Origin: Candidatus Azophilus lithoversatilis
GTDB lineage: Bacteria; Pseudomonadota; Gammaproteobacteria; Pseudomonadales; Azotimanducaceae
Assembly (NCBI GenBank): GCA_028278675.1
Contig: JAQAJJ010000001.1
Location: 1 to 64,000, forward strand
DNA: 64,000 nucleotides
Direction: 5' to 3'
This document shows positions 36,964 to 46,675 of this stretch, in pieces. The notes under the pieces are model-generated. The model searched no databases, was not told the DNA's origin, and saw only the letters and a program-made list of their open reading frames with translations. The translations under genes were made by a program, and so were the position numbers. Every line of letters begins with the position of its first letter. Position 1 is the stretch's first letter.

Positions 36964-38133
36964 TCAGGCCGATGCCGTTAGCAAGTCCGCCAAAACGCGC
37001 TCATAGACTCGCGCCAGCCGGTTGAGGTCGGCCACCGCCACGCACTCATCGATCTTGTGAATGGTGGCGTTGACCGGGCCGAGTTCGACCAGTTCGCAAC
37101 CGAGCGGGGCGATGAAGCGGCCATCAGAGGTGCCTCCGGAGGTGGACAGCGCGCAGTCGAGGCCCAACTCATCGAAGACGGCCTTGCGCACGCATGAGGT
37201 CAGAGGCCCCGGCGCGGTCAGGAAGGGTTCGCCGGACAGATGCCAACGGAGCGTGGCGTCGAGTCCGTGCCGCTTCATCAGCGCGGCGATTCGGCTCCTG
37301 AGGCCGTCGGCGGTCTGCTCCGTCGAGTAGCGGATGTTGAAATCCAGGACCAGTTCGCCCGGAATGACATTGACCGCTCCAGTCCCGGCGCGGATGTTGG
37401 CGACTTGCAGGCTGGTGGGTGGATAGTGGGCGTTGCCCTGATCGAAGGTCTCCTCACTCAAGGCCTTGAGGAAGGGCGCGGCCTCGTGAATGGGGTTTCG
37501 CGCCGCCTCCGGATAGGCGACATGGCCTTGGATGCCGTGAACGGTAAGGGTGCCGGTGAGCGAACCGCGGCGGCCGTTGCGCAGGGTGTCGCCCAGGACC
37601 TCGCTGGATGAGGGTTCACCGACGATGCAGTAGTCGAGGCCGATGTGACGATCGCGCAGATGCTCGACAATGCGGCGGGTGCCGTGGCGGGCTTCCCCCT
37701 CCTCGTCACTGGTCACCAGAAAGGCGATGCGTCCGACCGGCGCCAGCGGGCTGGCCAGAAACCGCTCGGTGGCGACGATCATGGCCGCGAGGCTGGCCTT
37801 CATGTCAGCGGCGCCGCGCCCGAACAGCAGGCCGTCGCGGATGGTCGGCTCGAAGGGCGGGCTGCCCCAAGCGTCCGCGTCGCCGGGCGGCACCACGTCC
37901 GTGTGGCCCGCGAAGGCGAGGCTGGGCTGTCCCGAGCCGAGTTCGGCGTAGAAATTGCGCACGCCACCGGCATCCAGGATGGAGACCGTGAATCCCAGGC
38001 GCTCAAGCCGTTTGATGAGCAGGGCTTGGCAGCCGGCGTCCTCCGGAGTGACCGAAGGGCGGCGGATCAGGGCCTGGGTCAGTTCGAGGACCGCTCCGTC
38101 GCCGCGCTCAGGGGCCTTAGACTGGTTGGTTAT
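36964..38133 (-). CDS. dapE: Succinyl-diaminopimelate desuccinylase (no canonical start codon)
   Basis: DapE hydrolyses N-succinyl-LL-diaminopimelate in the lysine/peptidoglycan pathway using two zinc ions. The zinc and catalytic residues are present: [44 protein letters not shown] and [12 protein letters not shown]. The conserved N-terminus [24 protein letters not shown] is also in frame, but upstream of any ATG, GTG or TTG in that frame. The nearest candidate is an ATA at 38133, placed eight bases after AGAGG, giving 389 residues, close to the family length. A GTG at 37962 would remove the conserved first ~57 residues. Either a non-AUG start, a mutated start, or a sequence error is implied. 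Confidence 0.85.
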   Translation of the reverse strand: MTNQSKAPERGDGAVLELTQALIRRPSVTPEDAGCQALLIKRLERLGFTVSILDAGGVRNFYAELGSGQPSLAFAGHTDVVPPGDADAWGSPPFEPTIRDGLLFGRGAADMKASLAAMIVATERFLASPLAPVGRIAFLVTSDEEGEARHGTRRIVEHLRDRHIGLDYCIVGEPSSSEVLGDTLRNGRRGSLTGTLTVHGIQGHVAYPEAARNPIHEAAPFLKALSEETFDQGNAHYPPTSLQVANIRAGTGAVNVIPGELVLDFNIRYSTEQTADGLRSRIAALMKRHGLDATLRWHLSGEPFLTAPGPLTSCVRKAVFDELGLDCALSTSGGTSDGRFIAPLGCELVELGPVNATIHKIDECVAVADLNRLARVYERVLADLLTASA

Positions 38134-38167
38134 CGCGGTTGCCTCTGCGGTTTGGTTGACCGGTCGA

Positions 38168-39163
38168 TTAGTTGTGCGCGTGCAACTGTTCGTTGAGGGC
38201 GATGGCCTTGCGGTTGACGCGGCATTGCACTTCGCCGGTTTCGCTGTGGCGGATGAACAGCAGATCGGAGCGGTCGGCCAGCTCCCGTGCCTTTACCGCG
38301 CCTGTGCGCTTGCCGTCCTCATCGATCAGGGCGACGCGGGTGCCGGCGGTGATGTAGAGGCCGGCCTCGATGGTGCAGCGGTCGCCCAAGGGGATGCCGG
38401 TGCCGCCGTTGGCGCCGATCAGGCATTGGCGACCGATGCTGATGACGATCTCGCCGCCGCCGGCCAGGGTGCCCATGATGCTCGCCCCGCCACCGACGTC
38501 GGAGCCGTGCCCCAGCACGACGCCTTGGGAGACCCGGCCCTCAACCATGTTGGGGCCGAGCGCCGCGGCGTTGAAATTGACAGCCCCGTAAGGCATCACG
38601 GTGGTGCCGTCGCCGAGGTAGGCGCCGAGCCGGATGCGGCTCGAATCGGCGATGCGCACGCCGCTCGGCACAATGTAGTTGGCCATCTTGGGGAATTTGT
38701 CCACCGAGAGCACTTCGAAATGGCGACCTTGCACCCGCGCTTGGAGTTGCCGGGTGGCCAGCTCCTCCAGCGCCACTGCGCCTTCGGTGGTCCAGGCGAC
38801 GGTTGGCAGGTGGGCGAAGATGCCGTCCAGGTTGAGGGTGTTGGGCAGCGCCAGCCGATGGGAGAGCAGGTGCAGCTTCAGGAAGGCCTCTGCGGTTGAG
38901 CCGATGGCCGCATCCTCAGCCAGCAGCACCGCGATCAAGGGCCGGTCCGCCTCGAGCAGGGGCGCGGCGTGCGGCTGGTGGGCGTCGATGAAGGCCCTCG
39001 CCGCGTTCGGCTCGACCATCGACTCGCCACGCGCAAACTGATCCTGGATGGCGGCGTCAAGCGCCCCGACCGGCGCTTTCAGCGGCGCCGGGAAAAAGCA
39101 GTCGATGCAGTTGCCGGAGCGGCTTAGGGTTGGCAGGCCGATGGCGAATGCGAAAGCGGGCAT
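38168..39163 (-). CDS. dapD: Tetrahydrodipicolinate N-succinyltransferase
   Basis: 331 residues, the longer form of DapD found in Pseudomonas-like bacteria. It transfers succinyl from succinyl-CoA to tetrahydrodipicolinate. The C-terminal half is a left-handed beta-helix of hexapeptide repeats ([71 protein letters not shown]). The start has AGGAGA upstream. It sits between dapC (87 bp upstream) and dapE (about 34 bp downstream), forming a dedicated succinylase-branch cluster. Confidence 0.94.
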   Translation of the reverse strand: MPAFAFAIGLPTLSRSGNCIDCFFPAPLKAPVGALDAAIQDQFARGESMVEPNAARAFIDAHQPHAAPLLEADRPLIAVLLAEDAAIGSTAEAFLKLHLLSHRLALPNTLNLDGIFAHLPTVAWTTEGAVALEELATRQLQARVQGRHFEVLSVDKFPKMANYIVPSGVRIADSSRIRLGAYLGDGTTVMPYGAVNFNAAALGPNMVEGRVSQGVVLGHGSDVGGGASIMGTLAGGGEIVISIGRQCLIGANGGTGIPLGDRCTIEAGLYITAGTRVALIDEDGKRTGAVKARELADRSDLLFIRHSETGEVQCRVNRKAIALNEQLHAHN

Positions 39164-39250
39164 GGTGTCTCCTTTGGCGTCAAACTAGCAGCGTCCGCGC
39201 CGCCAATCAATGAATCTCATTTCGGCGCCCGACTGGCCGCCTCGTCGCCA

Positions 39251-40456
39251 TCATGCGGGGCGGTGCGCGCGCCGCCATTCGACCAGGCGCTCGACCGCTT
39301 CGATGCACTCCGCCTCAGGCGCCACGAGCGCGATGCGGACGTGATGGGCGCCGGGATTGCCGTGGCGGGTCTCCCGGCCCAGGAAGGAGCCGGGCAGCAC
39401 GCGGATGTTCAGGTCTCGATAGAGGGCGCGGGCGAACTGGCGATCATCCTCGTCCGTTGGCAGCCAAAAGTAGAACCCGCCCTCCGGCAGGCGGGCCTCG
39501 AAGGCGGTGTCGAGCAGCGGCGCGGCGGCCTCGAACTTGGTCCGGTACAGCGCCCGGTTGTGGCGCACGTGGGCCTCGTCGCGCCACGCCAGAGCGCTGG
39601 CCCGCTGCACGTGGACGGGCAGGGCGGCACCTTGGTAGGTTCGGTGCTGATAGTAGCGCTCAAGCAGGCTGGCGTCGCCGGCCACGAACCCGGCGCGCAG
39701 CCCCGGCAGGCTGGAGCGCTTGCTCAAGGAGTGGAAGACGATGCAGCGGGCGTAGCCGGGATTGCCCAAGGCATCGCTTTCGCGCAGCAGGCCGGTCGGC
39801 GGGCGATCCTCGTCAAGGTAAATCTCCGAATAGCATTCGTCGGCGGCGATCACGAAGTCGAAGCGGTGGGCCTGATCGATCAGCCAGCGCTGCGTGGCGG
39901 GGGGAATCACCTTGCCGGTGGGGTTGCCGGGCGAGCACAAGTAGAGGATTTCGGTGCGCGCCCACACGGCATCGGGCACCGATTCGAAGTCGGGTCGGTA
40001 ACCGTTGACGGCTTCCGCGCTGAGGTAGTGGGGCGCCGCACCGCTGAGGATCGCTGCCCCCTCGTAGATCTGGTAGAAGGGGTTGGGCAGCACGACCAGC
40101 GGGTCGGGCTTGGCGCCCACCACCGCCTGGGCGAACGAGAACAGCGCCTCCCGGGTGCCGGACACCGGCAGGACGCCCCGCTCGGGATCCAGTTCGGCGC
40201 CGAAGCGGCGCTTCAGCCAAGTGCAGACCGCCTCGCGCAGCTCCTTGATGCCCCGGGTGGCGGGGTAGGTGCTCAAGCTCTCGGACAAGCGTTGGCGGTC
40301 GGCCAGAAACTCAACTACGGCGTCCGGCGGGGCGTGCTTGGGCTCGCCGATGGACAGGCTCACGTGCGCCTGGCGCGCGGCGGGCGTGATGCCGTCAAGC
40401 AGCGCCGCGAGGCGTTGGAAGGGATAGTCGTGCAGTTGGTCCAGGCGTGGATTCAC
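39251..40456 (-). CDS. dapC: Succinyldiaminopimelate transaminase
   Basis: 401 residues of the class I PLP aminotransferase family. Identifying parts are LSIGEPKHAPPDAVVEFL, YPATRGIKELREAV, the cofactor region YLCSPGNPTGKV, DECYSEIYLDED and the PLP Lys in FHSLSKRSSLPGLRAGF. Its position between glnD and dapD supports the DapC assignment over a general aminotransferase. It starts four bases inside glnD, so translation is coupled. Confidence 0.92.
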   Translation of the reverse strand: MNPRLDQLHDYPFQRLAALLDGITPAARQAHVSLSIGEPKHAPPDAVVEFLADRQRLSESLSTYPATRGIKELREAVCTWLKRRFGAELDPERGVLPVSGTREALFSFAQAVVGAKPDPLVVLPNPFYQIYEGAAILSGAAPHYLSAEAVNGYRPDFESVPDAVWARTEILYLCSPGNPTGKVIPPATQRWLIDQAHRFDFVIAADECYSEIYLDEDRPPTGLLRESDALGNPGYARCIVFHSLSKRSSLPGLRAGFVAGDASLLERYYQHRTYQGAALPVHVQRASALAWRDEAHVRHNRALYRTKFEAAAPLLDTAFEARLPEGGFYFWLPTDEDDRQFARALYRDLNIRVLPGSFLGRETRHGNPGAHHVRIALVAPEAECIEAVERLVEWRRAHRPA

Positions 40457-43065
40457 GTGGGCACGCTGTCGAGGGTTTGGCGCAGGGTGTTTTCCAGTTG
40501 GTAGATGGCCTCGGGGTCGGTGATTGGCTCACCAGTGCGGGTCTGGATGTGGAACACATCCTCGACCCGCTCCCCGAGCGTCACGATGCGCGCTTCCAGC
40601 AAGGCCACTTCCAGTTCGAAGAACAGCGCCCCGATGCGGGCCAGCAGCCCGGGCCGGTCGGCGGTGTGGACCGATAGCGTCGAGTAGGGGCGACCGGCGC
40701 CGTTGTCCAAGCGGACTTCGGTGGGGCGATGCAGTTGGCGGTGCTGGCGCGGCAGACGCTGGTGGCGGAACGGCTTGATGCGGGGTTCGCTGATTGCTTT
40801 GGCCAGCGATTTAATGACCGCGCCAGCATCGCCGCGAACCGGTTGGTGGTGCCCGTCGAGCACCACGAAGGTGTTGAAGCACTGGCCATTGCCGGCGGTG
40901 TGGATGTGCGCGTCATAGACCCGCAGGCGCAGCCGATTGATGGCCGTCACCGTGGCGGCGAACAGATTCGGCTGGTCCTGGACGTGGATGAACAGTTCCG
41001 TAGCGCTCTCCTCGGAGCCTTCGCTGGCCAACCGCCGCAGCAGCACCAAGGGACCGCCCGCCAGATTGTGGTTCGCCACCGCGACGCTGATTTCCGCCAC
41101 GTCGCGGGCCGGATGGCGGAGCATGAAGTCGTCGCTCATCAAATCCCACAGCGCGTGGGCCTTGGCGGCCGGCAGGCCAAGCGCGGCGGCCTGCTCGGCG
41201 GCGCTTTCCCGGCAGGCGCGCACGGTCGCCTGGCGGTCCACAGGCGATTCGATGCCTTGGCGCAGCAGCTTGCGGGTGTTGGCGTAGAGTTGGCGCATGA
41301 GCGTCGCCCGCCAGCTATTCCAAAGCGTCGGGTTGGTGGCCGTGATGTCCGCCACCGTCAGCGCGTACAGGTAATCCAAGCGCCGCTCGGATTTGACGAA
41401 ACGAGCGAATTCGAGCACCACTTGGGGATCGTGAATGTCACGCCGCTGGGCCGTGTCGGACATGACGAGGTGCTCGGCCACCAGCCATTCGACCAGTTCG
41501 GTGTCATCATCGTTCAGGCCTAGGCGATGGCAGAACTCGACCGAGAATCGGGCGCCGATTTGCGAATGGTCGCCACCCCGGCCCTTGCCGATGTCGTGGT
41601 AGAGGCCGGCGATGTAGAGCAGCTCCACCTTGGGAATGGCCTTCACGCAGTGATGGGCCACCGGGTAGCGCTCGGCCCGGGCCCGGTAGCGGAACAGCCG
41701 CATGTTGCGGATCACCATCATGGTGTGGGCGTCCACCGTGTAGATGTGGAACAGGTCGTGCTGCATCTGGCCGACCACCTGCCCGAATTCGGGAATGTAG
41801 CGTCCCAGAATGCCGTAGCGCCGCATGCGGGTGAGCTGGGTGACCAGGGTGTAGGGGGCTTTGAGCAGTTCCAGGAACAGGCGGCTGTTGCGGGGATCGT
41901 TGCGGAAGCCGTCATCGATCAGCGTCAGGTGCTGGCGGATCAGGCGGATCGTGGCGGCCCGCACGCCGCCGATGTCGCGCCGGTTGGCGAGGATGACGAA
42001 CAGTTCCAGCAAGGCGCTTGGCGTCTCGGTGAAAACCTGGTCGTGGACCGCCTCGATGGCGTCCGCATTGATCTGGAATCGCTCGTTGATGCGCTCGCGC
42101 TTGGGCCGGGCGGGCGCGAACGACTCCTCCAGGCACTGCAGCACGATGTCGTTGACCTCCCGCAGGGAAAGCACCCATCGGTAGTATTCGTGCATGAAGC
42201 GCTCGACGCCCAGCCGGGCGGTGGTGTCGGCGTAGCCAAGCTGTTGGGCGAGGGTGCGCTGGTGCTCGAACTGCAGGCGGTCGTCCTTGCGCTGGGCGAC
42301 CAGATGGAGGCCGTAGCGCACCCACCACAGATAGCGCTGGCCATCGGTCAGCCAGCGCCGCTCCTGGCCGGTGAGGACGCCGAGGCGCTCCAGCTCGGCT
42401 GCATCCGCTGTGCCGTACTTGCGCCGGCAAACCCAGAGCACGGTCTGCAGGTCGCGCAGGCCGCCGGGGGAGTCCTTGATGTTGGGCTCCAGATCGGATT
42501 CCACGTCCTCGAAGCGCCGATGGCGCCGCAGCTGCTCCTCGCGCTTGGCGCGGAAGAAGCGGTCGGCGGGCCAAGTGCGGGGGTGGTCGATGAAGGCGTC
42601 GAGCTTGTGGATCAGCCGTCGCATTGCCGGGCCTTGCGAATCGGTGAGCAAGCGCCGCTCGAACAGGGCCGTGGCCGCCGTGAGGTCGGCCTTGATGTTG
42701 GCCTTGCAGTCAGCCAAGCTCCTGACGCTGTGGCCGATTTCGAGGTTCAAGTCAAACAGCGCCCGCACGAAGGGTTCAATTTCGTCGCGGTGCTTGGCGG
42801 GCTTCACGCCCAGGACCAGCAGGTCGATGTCGGAGCCGGGGTGCAGTTCCCCGCGCCCGTAGCCGCCCACGGCGAACAGCGCCAGATCCCGCTGGGCAGC
42901 GGCGCTGAAGTGGCCGCGCCACATCTCCTGAAGCAGCCCGTCAAAAAAGGCCGCCCGCTCGCTGACGATGCTGCCGATGTCCTCGCCGGCCCAGTAGCGC
43001 TGCGCCAGTTCCGCATCGGCAGCGCTCAGGCGCTGGCGCAGTTGCGCGATGGATCCGTTGTTCAA
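40453..43065 (-). CDS. glnD: Bifunctional PII uridylyltransferase / uridylyl-removing enzyme
   Basis: 870 residues. GlnD senses glutamine and adds or removes UMP on PII proteins, controlling nitrogen assimilation. The nucleotidyltransferase domain has VGGYGRGELHPGSDIDLLVL (near residue 67). The HD hydrolase domain has AGLYHDIGKGRGGDHSQIG (near residue 478). Two C-terminal ACT domains bind glutamine; the second reads LSVHTADRPGLLARIGALFFEL. Its start overlaps the map stop by four bases. All activities look intact. Confidence 0.95.
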   Translation of the reverse strand: MNNGSIAQLRQRLSAADAELAQRYWAGEDIGSIVSERAAFFDGLLQEMWRGHFSAAAQRDLALFAVGGYGRGELHPGSDIDLLVLGVKPAKHRDEIEPFVRALFDLNLEIGHSVRSLADCKANIKADLTAATALFERRLLTDSQGPAMRRLIHKLDAFIDHPRTWPADRFFRAKREEQLRRHRRFEDVESDLEPNIKDSPGGLRDLQTVLWVCRRKYGTADAAELERLGVLTGQERRWLTDGQRYLWWVRYGLHLVAQRKDDRLQFEHQRTLAQQLGYADTTARLGVERFMHEYYRWVLSLREVNDIVLQCLEESFAPARPKRERINERFQINADAIEAVHDQVFTETPSALLELFVILANRRDIGGVRAATIRLIRQHLTLIDDGFRNDPRNSRLFLELLKAPYTLVTQLTRMRRYGILGRYIPEFGQVVGQMQHDLFHIYTVDAHTMMVIRNMRLFRYRARAERYPVAHHCVKAIPKVELLYIAGLYHDIGKGRGGDHSQIGARFSVEFCHRLGLNDDDTELVEWLVAEHLVMSDTAQRRDIHDPQVVLEFARFVKSERRLDYLYALTVADITATNPTLWNSWRATLMRQLYANTRKLLRQGIESPVDRQATVRACRESAAEQAAALGLPAAKAHALWDLMSDDFMLRHPARDVAEISVAVANHNLAGGPLVLLRRLASEGSEESATELFIHVQDQPNLFAATVTAINRLRLRVYDAHIHTAGNGQCFNTFVVLDGHHQPVRGDAGAVIKSLAKAISEPRIKPFRHQRLPRQHRQLHRPTEVRLDNGAGRPYSTLSVHTADRPGLLARIGALFFELEVALLEARIVTLGERVEDVFHIQTRTGEPITDPEAIYQLENTLRQTLDSVPT

Positions 43066-43874
43066 GCCGTTGCGCCGGCGGTCCGCCCGAAGGCCTCCTC
43101 CGCCCGCCGCGTCAGCACTTCGGCGCCGTCACGGGTGGCCAGGATGGTGTGCTCCCACTGGGCGGACAGCTTGTGGTCGCGCGTCACCACCGTCCAGTGG
43201 TCGGGCAGTATCTTGATGTGCCGCCGCCCGGCGTTGAGCATCGGCTCGATGGTGAAGGTCATGCCCTGTTCGATGGGGGGACCGGTGCCCGGGCGGCCGT
43301 AGTGCATGACGTGGGGGTCGTCGTGGAAGACCTTGCCAATGCCGTGGCCGCCGAACTCCTCCACCACGGAGAAGCGGTGGGCCTTGGCGTGGGTCTCGAT
43401 GGCGTGGCCGATGTCGCCGAGGGTGGCGCCGGGGCGGACCGCTTCGATGCCAAGGTAGAGGCACTCCTGAGTGACCCGTACCAGCCGCTCGGCGAACGCC
43501 TGGGTCTTGCCGACCATGAACATCTTGCTGGTGTCGCCGTGGTAGCCGTCCTTGATGACGGTGACGTCGATGTTGAGGATGTCGCCGCTCCTGAGCTTTT
43601 TCTTGTTGGAGGGAATGCCGTGGCAGACCACATGGTTGACCGAGGTGCAGATCGAGCGGGGAAAGGGCGGCACGCCGCGACCAGTGGTGTAGTTCAGCGG
43701 CGCGGGCACGCAATCGATCTCATCGACGATGTAACGGTGGCAGAGATCGTTGAGCGCGTCGGTGCTCACGCTGGGCTTGACGTGCTCGCCGATCATTTCA
43801 AGAACGCTGGCCGCCAAGCGTCCGGCGCGGCGCATGCCTTCGAAGTCGGCTTCGGTTGTGGCTTTGGCGGACAT
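43062..43874 (-). CDS. map: Methionine aminopeptidase, type I
   Basis: 270 residues. It removes the initiator Met from nascent proteins. The five metal ligands are in the expected order: DILNIDVTVIKDGYHGDTS (two Asp), GHAIETHAKAH, then VEEFGGHGIGKVFHDDP (His), FTIEPML (Glu) and SAQWEHT (Glu). The gene is divergent from rpsB, the classical arrangement in gammaproteobacteria, and its start codon lies inside the proposed rpsB promoter. Confidence 0.95.
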   Translation of the reverse strand: MSAKATTEADFEGMRRAGRLAASVLEMIGEHVKPSVSTDALNDLCHRYIVDEIDCVPAPLNYTTGRGVPPFPRSICTSVNHVVCHGIPSNKKKLRSGDILNIDVTVIKDGYHGDTSKMFMVGKTQAFAERLVRVTQECLYLGIEAVRPGATLGDIGHAIETHAKAHRFSVVEEFGGHGIGKVFHDDPHVMHYGRPGTGPPIEQGMTFTIEPMLNAGRRHIKILPDHWTVVTRDHKLSAQWEHTILATRDGAEVLTRRAEEAFGRTAGATA

Positions 43875-43892
43875 GGGAATCTATGGTATAAA
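43864..43892 (+). promoter_or_regulatory. Proposed sigma70 promoter of the rpsB operon
   Basis: TTGGCG at 43864-43869 and TATAAA at 43887-43892 are separated by exactly 17 bp. The -35 element overlaps the start codon of the divergent map gene. The predicted transcript would have a leader of about 170 nt before rpsB. Confidence 0.55.
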
Positions 43893-43898
43893 GCCCGC

Positions 43899-44068
43899 CG
43901 CCTGGGGGCAATGGCGGCAACGCTGGCTTACCAAGCTCGTCCCGGTCATCGCCATGGCGCTCGGCCAGGAAATACAACGCACGCAGCTCGTCGCAAATTC
44001 ACGGGTGCCGGCACCGTTTGGTCCGGTCTGAATTGAAGGTGCTGCGGAGGCTCAACCCGGAGACTAGA
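43899..44068 (+). promoter_or_regulatory. Long rpsB 5' leader, possible S2 autoregulatory region
   Basis: About 170 nt with no gene lie between the proposed promoter and rpsB. Gammaproteobacterial rpsB leaders are known to be a target of S2-mediated autoregulation. This leader contains GGTGCCGGCACC-type dyad symmetry near 44006-44019 and further GC-rich pairing near the ribosome site. I infer a similar role but cannot match it to the known structure by eye. Confidence 0.3.
44059..44062 (+). promoter_or_regulatory. Ribosome binding site that fixes the TTG start of rpsB
   Basis: GGAG lies six bases upstream of TTG 44069. The next in-frame ATG (44081) has no Shine-Dalgarno match at proper spacing and would remove four residues that align with the E. 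coli S2 N-terminus. Confidence 0.55.
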
Positions 44069-45031
44069 TTGAACATCAATATGCGCGACATGTTGGCCGC
44101 GGGCGTACACTTCGGCCATCGCACCCGGTATTGGAATCCGAAAATGGCGCCGTTCATTTTCGGTGCCAGAAACAAGATCCACATCATCAATCTCGAAAGG
44201 ACCGTCCCGGCCTTTGCGCAGGCGCTGGCCGAGATTCGCAGCATGTCCACGTTGGGCAAGAAGATCCTCTTCGTCGGCACCAAGCGGGCGGCCGCCAAGG
44301 TCATTCGCGAGCAGGCGGGGCGGGTGGAGATGCCCTTCATCGACCAGCGCTGGCTCGGCGGCATGCTCACCAACTACAAGACCATCCGCCAGTCCGTCGA
44401 GCGGCTCAAGGAACTTGAGCAACAGGCGGAGGACGGCACCTTGGACAAGCTCACCAAAAAGGAGGCACTGAACAAGCGCCGCCTGATGGGGAAGCTGGAG
44501 CGCAGCCTAGGCGGCATCAAGGACATGGGCGGACTGCCCGACGCCGTGTTCGTGATCGATGTGCAGCATGAGCGCATCGCCGTCACCGAGGCGCAGAAGC
44601 TCGGCATCCCCGTGTTCGCCATCGTGGACACCAATAGCGATCCAGACGGCATCGACTACGTCATTCCGGGCAACGACGACGCCATTCGCGCCATTCGGCT
44701 GTACGTCACCGCAGTGGCGGATGCGATCGCCGAAGGGCGCGAGAATGCGAGCGGTACGGTCAGGCTGGATGAATTCCTTGAGGTTGACCAAGGGGCGTCC
44801 GGCGCCGCTGCCGCCGGAGCGCCGGCCGCGGCCCCCGAAGCGCCCGCGGCCCCCGAAGCGCCTGCGCCCCCCGAAGCGCCCGCGGCCCCCGAAGCACCTG
44901 CGACCGCCGAAGCACCTGCGACCGCCGAAGCGCCCGCGGCCATCGAAGCACCTGAGGCCGCCGAAGCGTCCGCAGCCGCCGAAGTGGCCGACTCGGTCCG
45001 AACCACAGGCGATGCGCCCGCGCAGGACTAA
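44069..45031 (+). CDS. rpsB: Small ribosomal subunit protein uS2 with A/P/E-rich C-terminal tail
   Basis: 320 residues from a TTG start. The body is typical S2: [80 protein letters not shown] and [27 protein letters not shown]. coli S2 ends about 20 residues after the last block. Here about 80 further residues follow, made of repeated PEAPAA-like hexapeptides and an acidic end. The tail is probably disordered on the solvent side of the 30S subunit. The gene heads the rpsB-tsf-pyrH-frr-uppS-cdsA operon, with tsf starting three bases after its stop. Confidence 0.96.
   Translation: MNINMRDMLAAGVHFGHRTRYWNPKMAPFIFGARNKIHIINLERTVPAFAQALAEIRSMSTLGKKILFVGTKRAAAKVIREQAGRVEMPFIDQRWLGGMLTNYKTIRQSVERLKELEQQAEDGTLDKLTKKEALNKRRLMGKLERSLGGIKDMGGLPDAVFVIDVQHERIAVTEAQKLGIPVFAIVDTNSDPDGIDYVIPGNDDAIRAIRLYVTAVADAIAEGRENASGTVRLDEFLEVDQGASGAAAAGAPAAAPEAPAAPEAPAPPEAPAAPEAPATAEAPATAEAPAAIEAPEAAEASAAAEVADSVRTTGDAPAQD
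44832..44985 (+). repeat. 18-bp tandem repeats encoding the rpsB hexapeptide tail
   Basis: About eight 18-bp units, each close to GAAGCGCCCGCGGCCCCC, encode [24 protein letters not shown] and similar hexapeptides. The last units are diverged ([12 protein letters not shown]). The array is in frame and should be prone to length change. Confidence 0.85.
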
Positions 45032-45034
45032 GCA

Positions 45035-45904
45035 ATGCCCATTTCCGCCAAGCAAGTTAAGGAACTGCGCGACCGCACCGGCCTTGGTATGATGGATTGC
45101 AAGGTCGCCCTGCAGGAGGCCGACGGTGACCTTGAGCAGGCCATCGACGCCTTGCGCCGCAAGAGCGCGCTAAAGGCGGCCAAAAAGGCCTCCCGTACGG
45201 CCGCACAGGGACTGTTGGGCCTGAAGGTGGCGGCGGATGGCAAGCGCGCCGCCTTGGTTGAGGTCAACATCGAAACCGATTTCGCTGCCCGCAACCCGAA
45301 ATTCATCGCTTTTGTGGACCGGGTCGCCGCGGCCGCCTTGGAAGCCGGCGCCGATGGCGCGGAGCTGGCCGGCACCTTTGCTCAGGAGCGTGAAACCCTG
45401 GTGCAGGAGATCGGCGAGAACATCAACGTGCGCCGGGCCGAGACCTTGATCGCCGAAACCGGCTGCATCGGCAGCTACCTGCACAATGACGGCCGCAAGG
45501 GCGCATTGGTTGAGCTGTCCATCGACGATGCCGAGCTCGGCCGCGATCTGGCCATGCACATCACCGCCCATGACCCGACGCCCTTGGTGGTGCGCAGCGC
45601 CGACCTCGATCCCTCGGCGGTTGCCAAGGAACGGGACATCTTCACCGCCCAGGCGGCCGACAGCGGCAAGCCGCCGGCCATCGTGGAGAAGATCGTCGAA
45701 GGCCGGGTGCGCAAGTTCCTCGCCGAGGTGAGCCTGATCGACCAAGCCTTCATCAAGGACGGTGACTTGAAGGTCGGCAAGCTGCTCAGCGGCAAAGGTG
45801 CGCAGGCGCACCGTTTCGCCCGCCTGGAAGTGGGCGAAGGCATTGCCGTGGCGGAGGAGGACTTCGCCGCCGAAGTGGCCGCCCAGGCGGCTGGAGGAAG
45901 CTGA
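45035..45904 (+). CDS. tsf: Elongation factor Ts
   Basis: 289 residues. EF-Ts recycles EF-Tu by GDP release. The N-terminal UBA-like domain reads AKQVKELRDRTGLGMMDCKVALQEADGDLEQAIDALRRK, containing the family signature. The core includes VEVNIETDFAARNPKF, the EF-Tu-contacting loop, and the C-terminal helix GEGIAVAEEDFAAEV. It starts three bases after rpsB and ends directly at pyrH. Confidence 0.96.
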   Translation: MPISAKQVKELRDRTGLGMMDCKVALQEADGDLEQAIDALRRKSALKAAKKASRTAAQGLLGLKVAADGKRAALVEVNIETDFAARNPKFIAFVDRVAAAALEAGADGAELAGTFAQERETLVQEIGENINVRRAETLIAETGCIGSYLHNDGRKGALVELSIDDAELGRDLAMHITAHDPTPLVVRSADLDPSAVAKERDIFTAQAADSGKPPAIVEKIVEGRVRKFLAEVSLIDQAFIKDGDLKVGKLLSGKGAQAHRFARLEVGEGIAVAEEDFAAEVAAQAAGGS

Positions 45905-46615
45905 TTGACGAGGCTGCTCTTGAAGCTGTCCGGCGAGGCGTTGGCGGGCAATGCGGGGTTCGGCATCGATCCTGGCGTGATCGATCGCGTTTGCCGGGAA
46001 TTGCGCGAGGCGCATCGCCTCGGTGTCGAGGTTGCCTTGGTCTGCGGCGGGGGCAACCTTTTTCGCGGCGCTGCCTTGGCCAAAGCGGGCATGGATCGCG
46101 TGGTTGCCGACCAGATGGGCATGCTGGCCACCTGCATGAACGGCTTGGCCATCGGTGACGCCTTGGCTAGAGCGAGCGTTCCGGCGCGCTTGTTCGGCGC
46201 GGTCGCAATGGCCGGCGTGTTGCCCGCCTACAGCGTGCCCAAGGCGCGCGCCGCACTCGACAACGGCGAAGTCGCAGTGCTTGCCGGAGGAACCGGCAAT
46301 CCGTTGTTCACCACCGACACCGCCGCCTGCCTGCGCGCCGTGGAGCTTGGCGCGGACTGCGTGCTCAAGGCCACCAAGGTCGATGGCGTCTATTCCGCTG
46401 ACCCGATGCTCGATGCCACCGCCGAGCGCTTTGACGCGCTCTCCTTTGACGACGTTCTGCAGCGGGACCTAAGCGTCATGGACCTCACCGCCATTTGCCT
46501 GTGCCGCGACAACGCCTTGCCGGTTGTGGTTTTCGACCTGGCGGCGCCAGGCGCGTTGACCCGGCTGGTCAAGGGTGAGAAGGTTGGCACCCGCATCGCG
46601 TCCGAAGCCAGTTGA
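45905..46615 (+). CDS. pyrH: UMP kinase
   Basis: 236 residues of the hexameric bacterial UMP kinase. Typical blocks are LLKLSGEALAGNAGFGIDP, VCGGGNLFRG, DQMGMLATCMNGLA, AGGTGNPLFTTDTAACLRA, and KVDGVYSADP. Translation starts at TTG 45905, immediately after the tsf stop, with GGAGGAAG seven bases upstream. That makes two TTG starts in this one operon. Confidence 0.95.
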   Translation: MTRLLLKLSGEALAGNAGFGIDPGVIDRVCRELREAHRLGVEVALVCGGGNLFRGAALAKAGMDRVVADQMGMLATCMNGLAIGDALARASVPARLFGAVAMAGVLPAYSVPKARAALDNGEVAVLAGGTGNPLFTTDTAACLRAVELGADCVLKATKVDGVYSADPMLDATAERFDALSFDDVLQRDLSVMDLTAICLCRDNALPVVVFDLAAPGALTRLVKGEKVGTRIASEAS

Positions 46616-46675
46616 GGCTTCGGTGCGCGGCAGCGGACAGCGGAGTCGTTCCCCGGACATGGATGCAGCCCGCCG

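Noticed and set aside
41527..43302. A 591-codon plus-strand frame opposite glnD and map
   Set aside because: Both minus-strand genes are unmistakable; the opposite frame shows only shadow composition.
44507..45055. Gly/Arg/Phe-rich minus-strand frame over the rpsB tail
   Set aside because: It is only the reverse translation of the 18-bp repeats.
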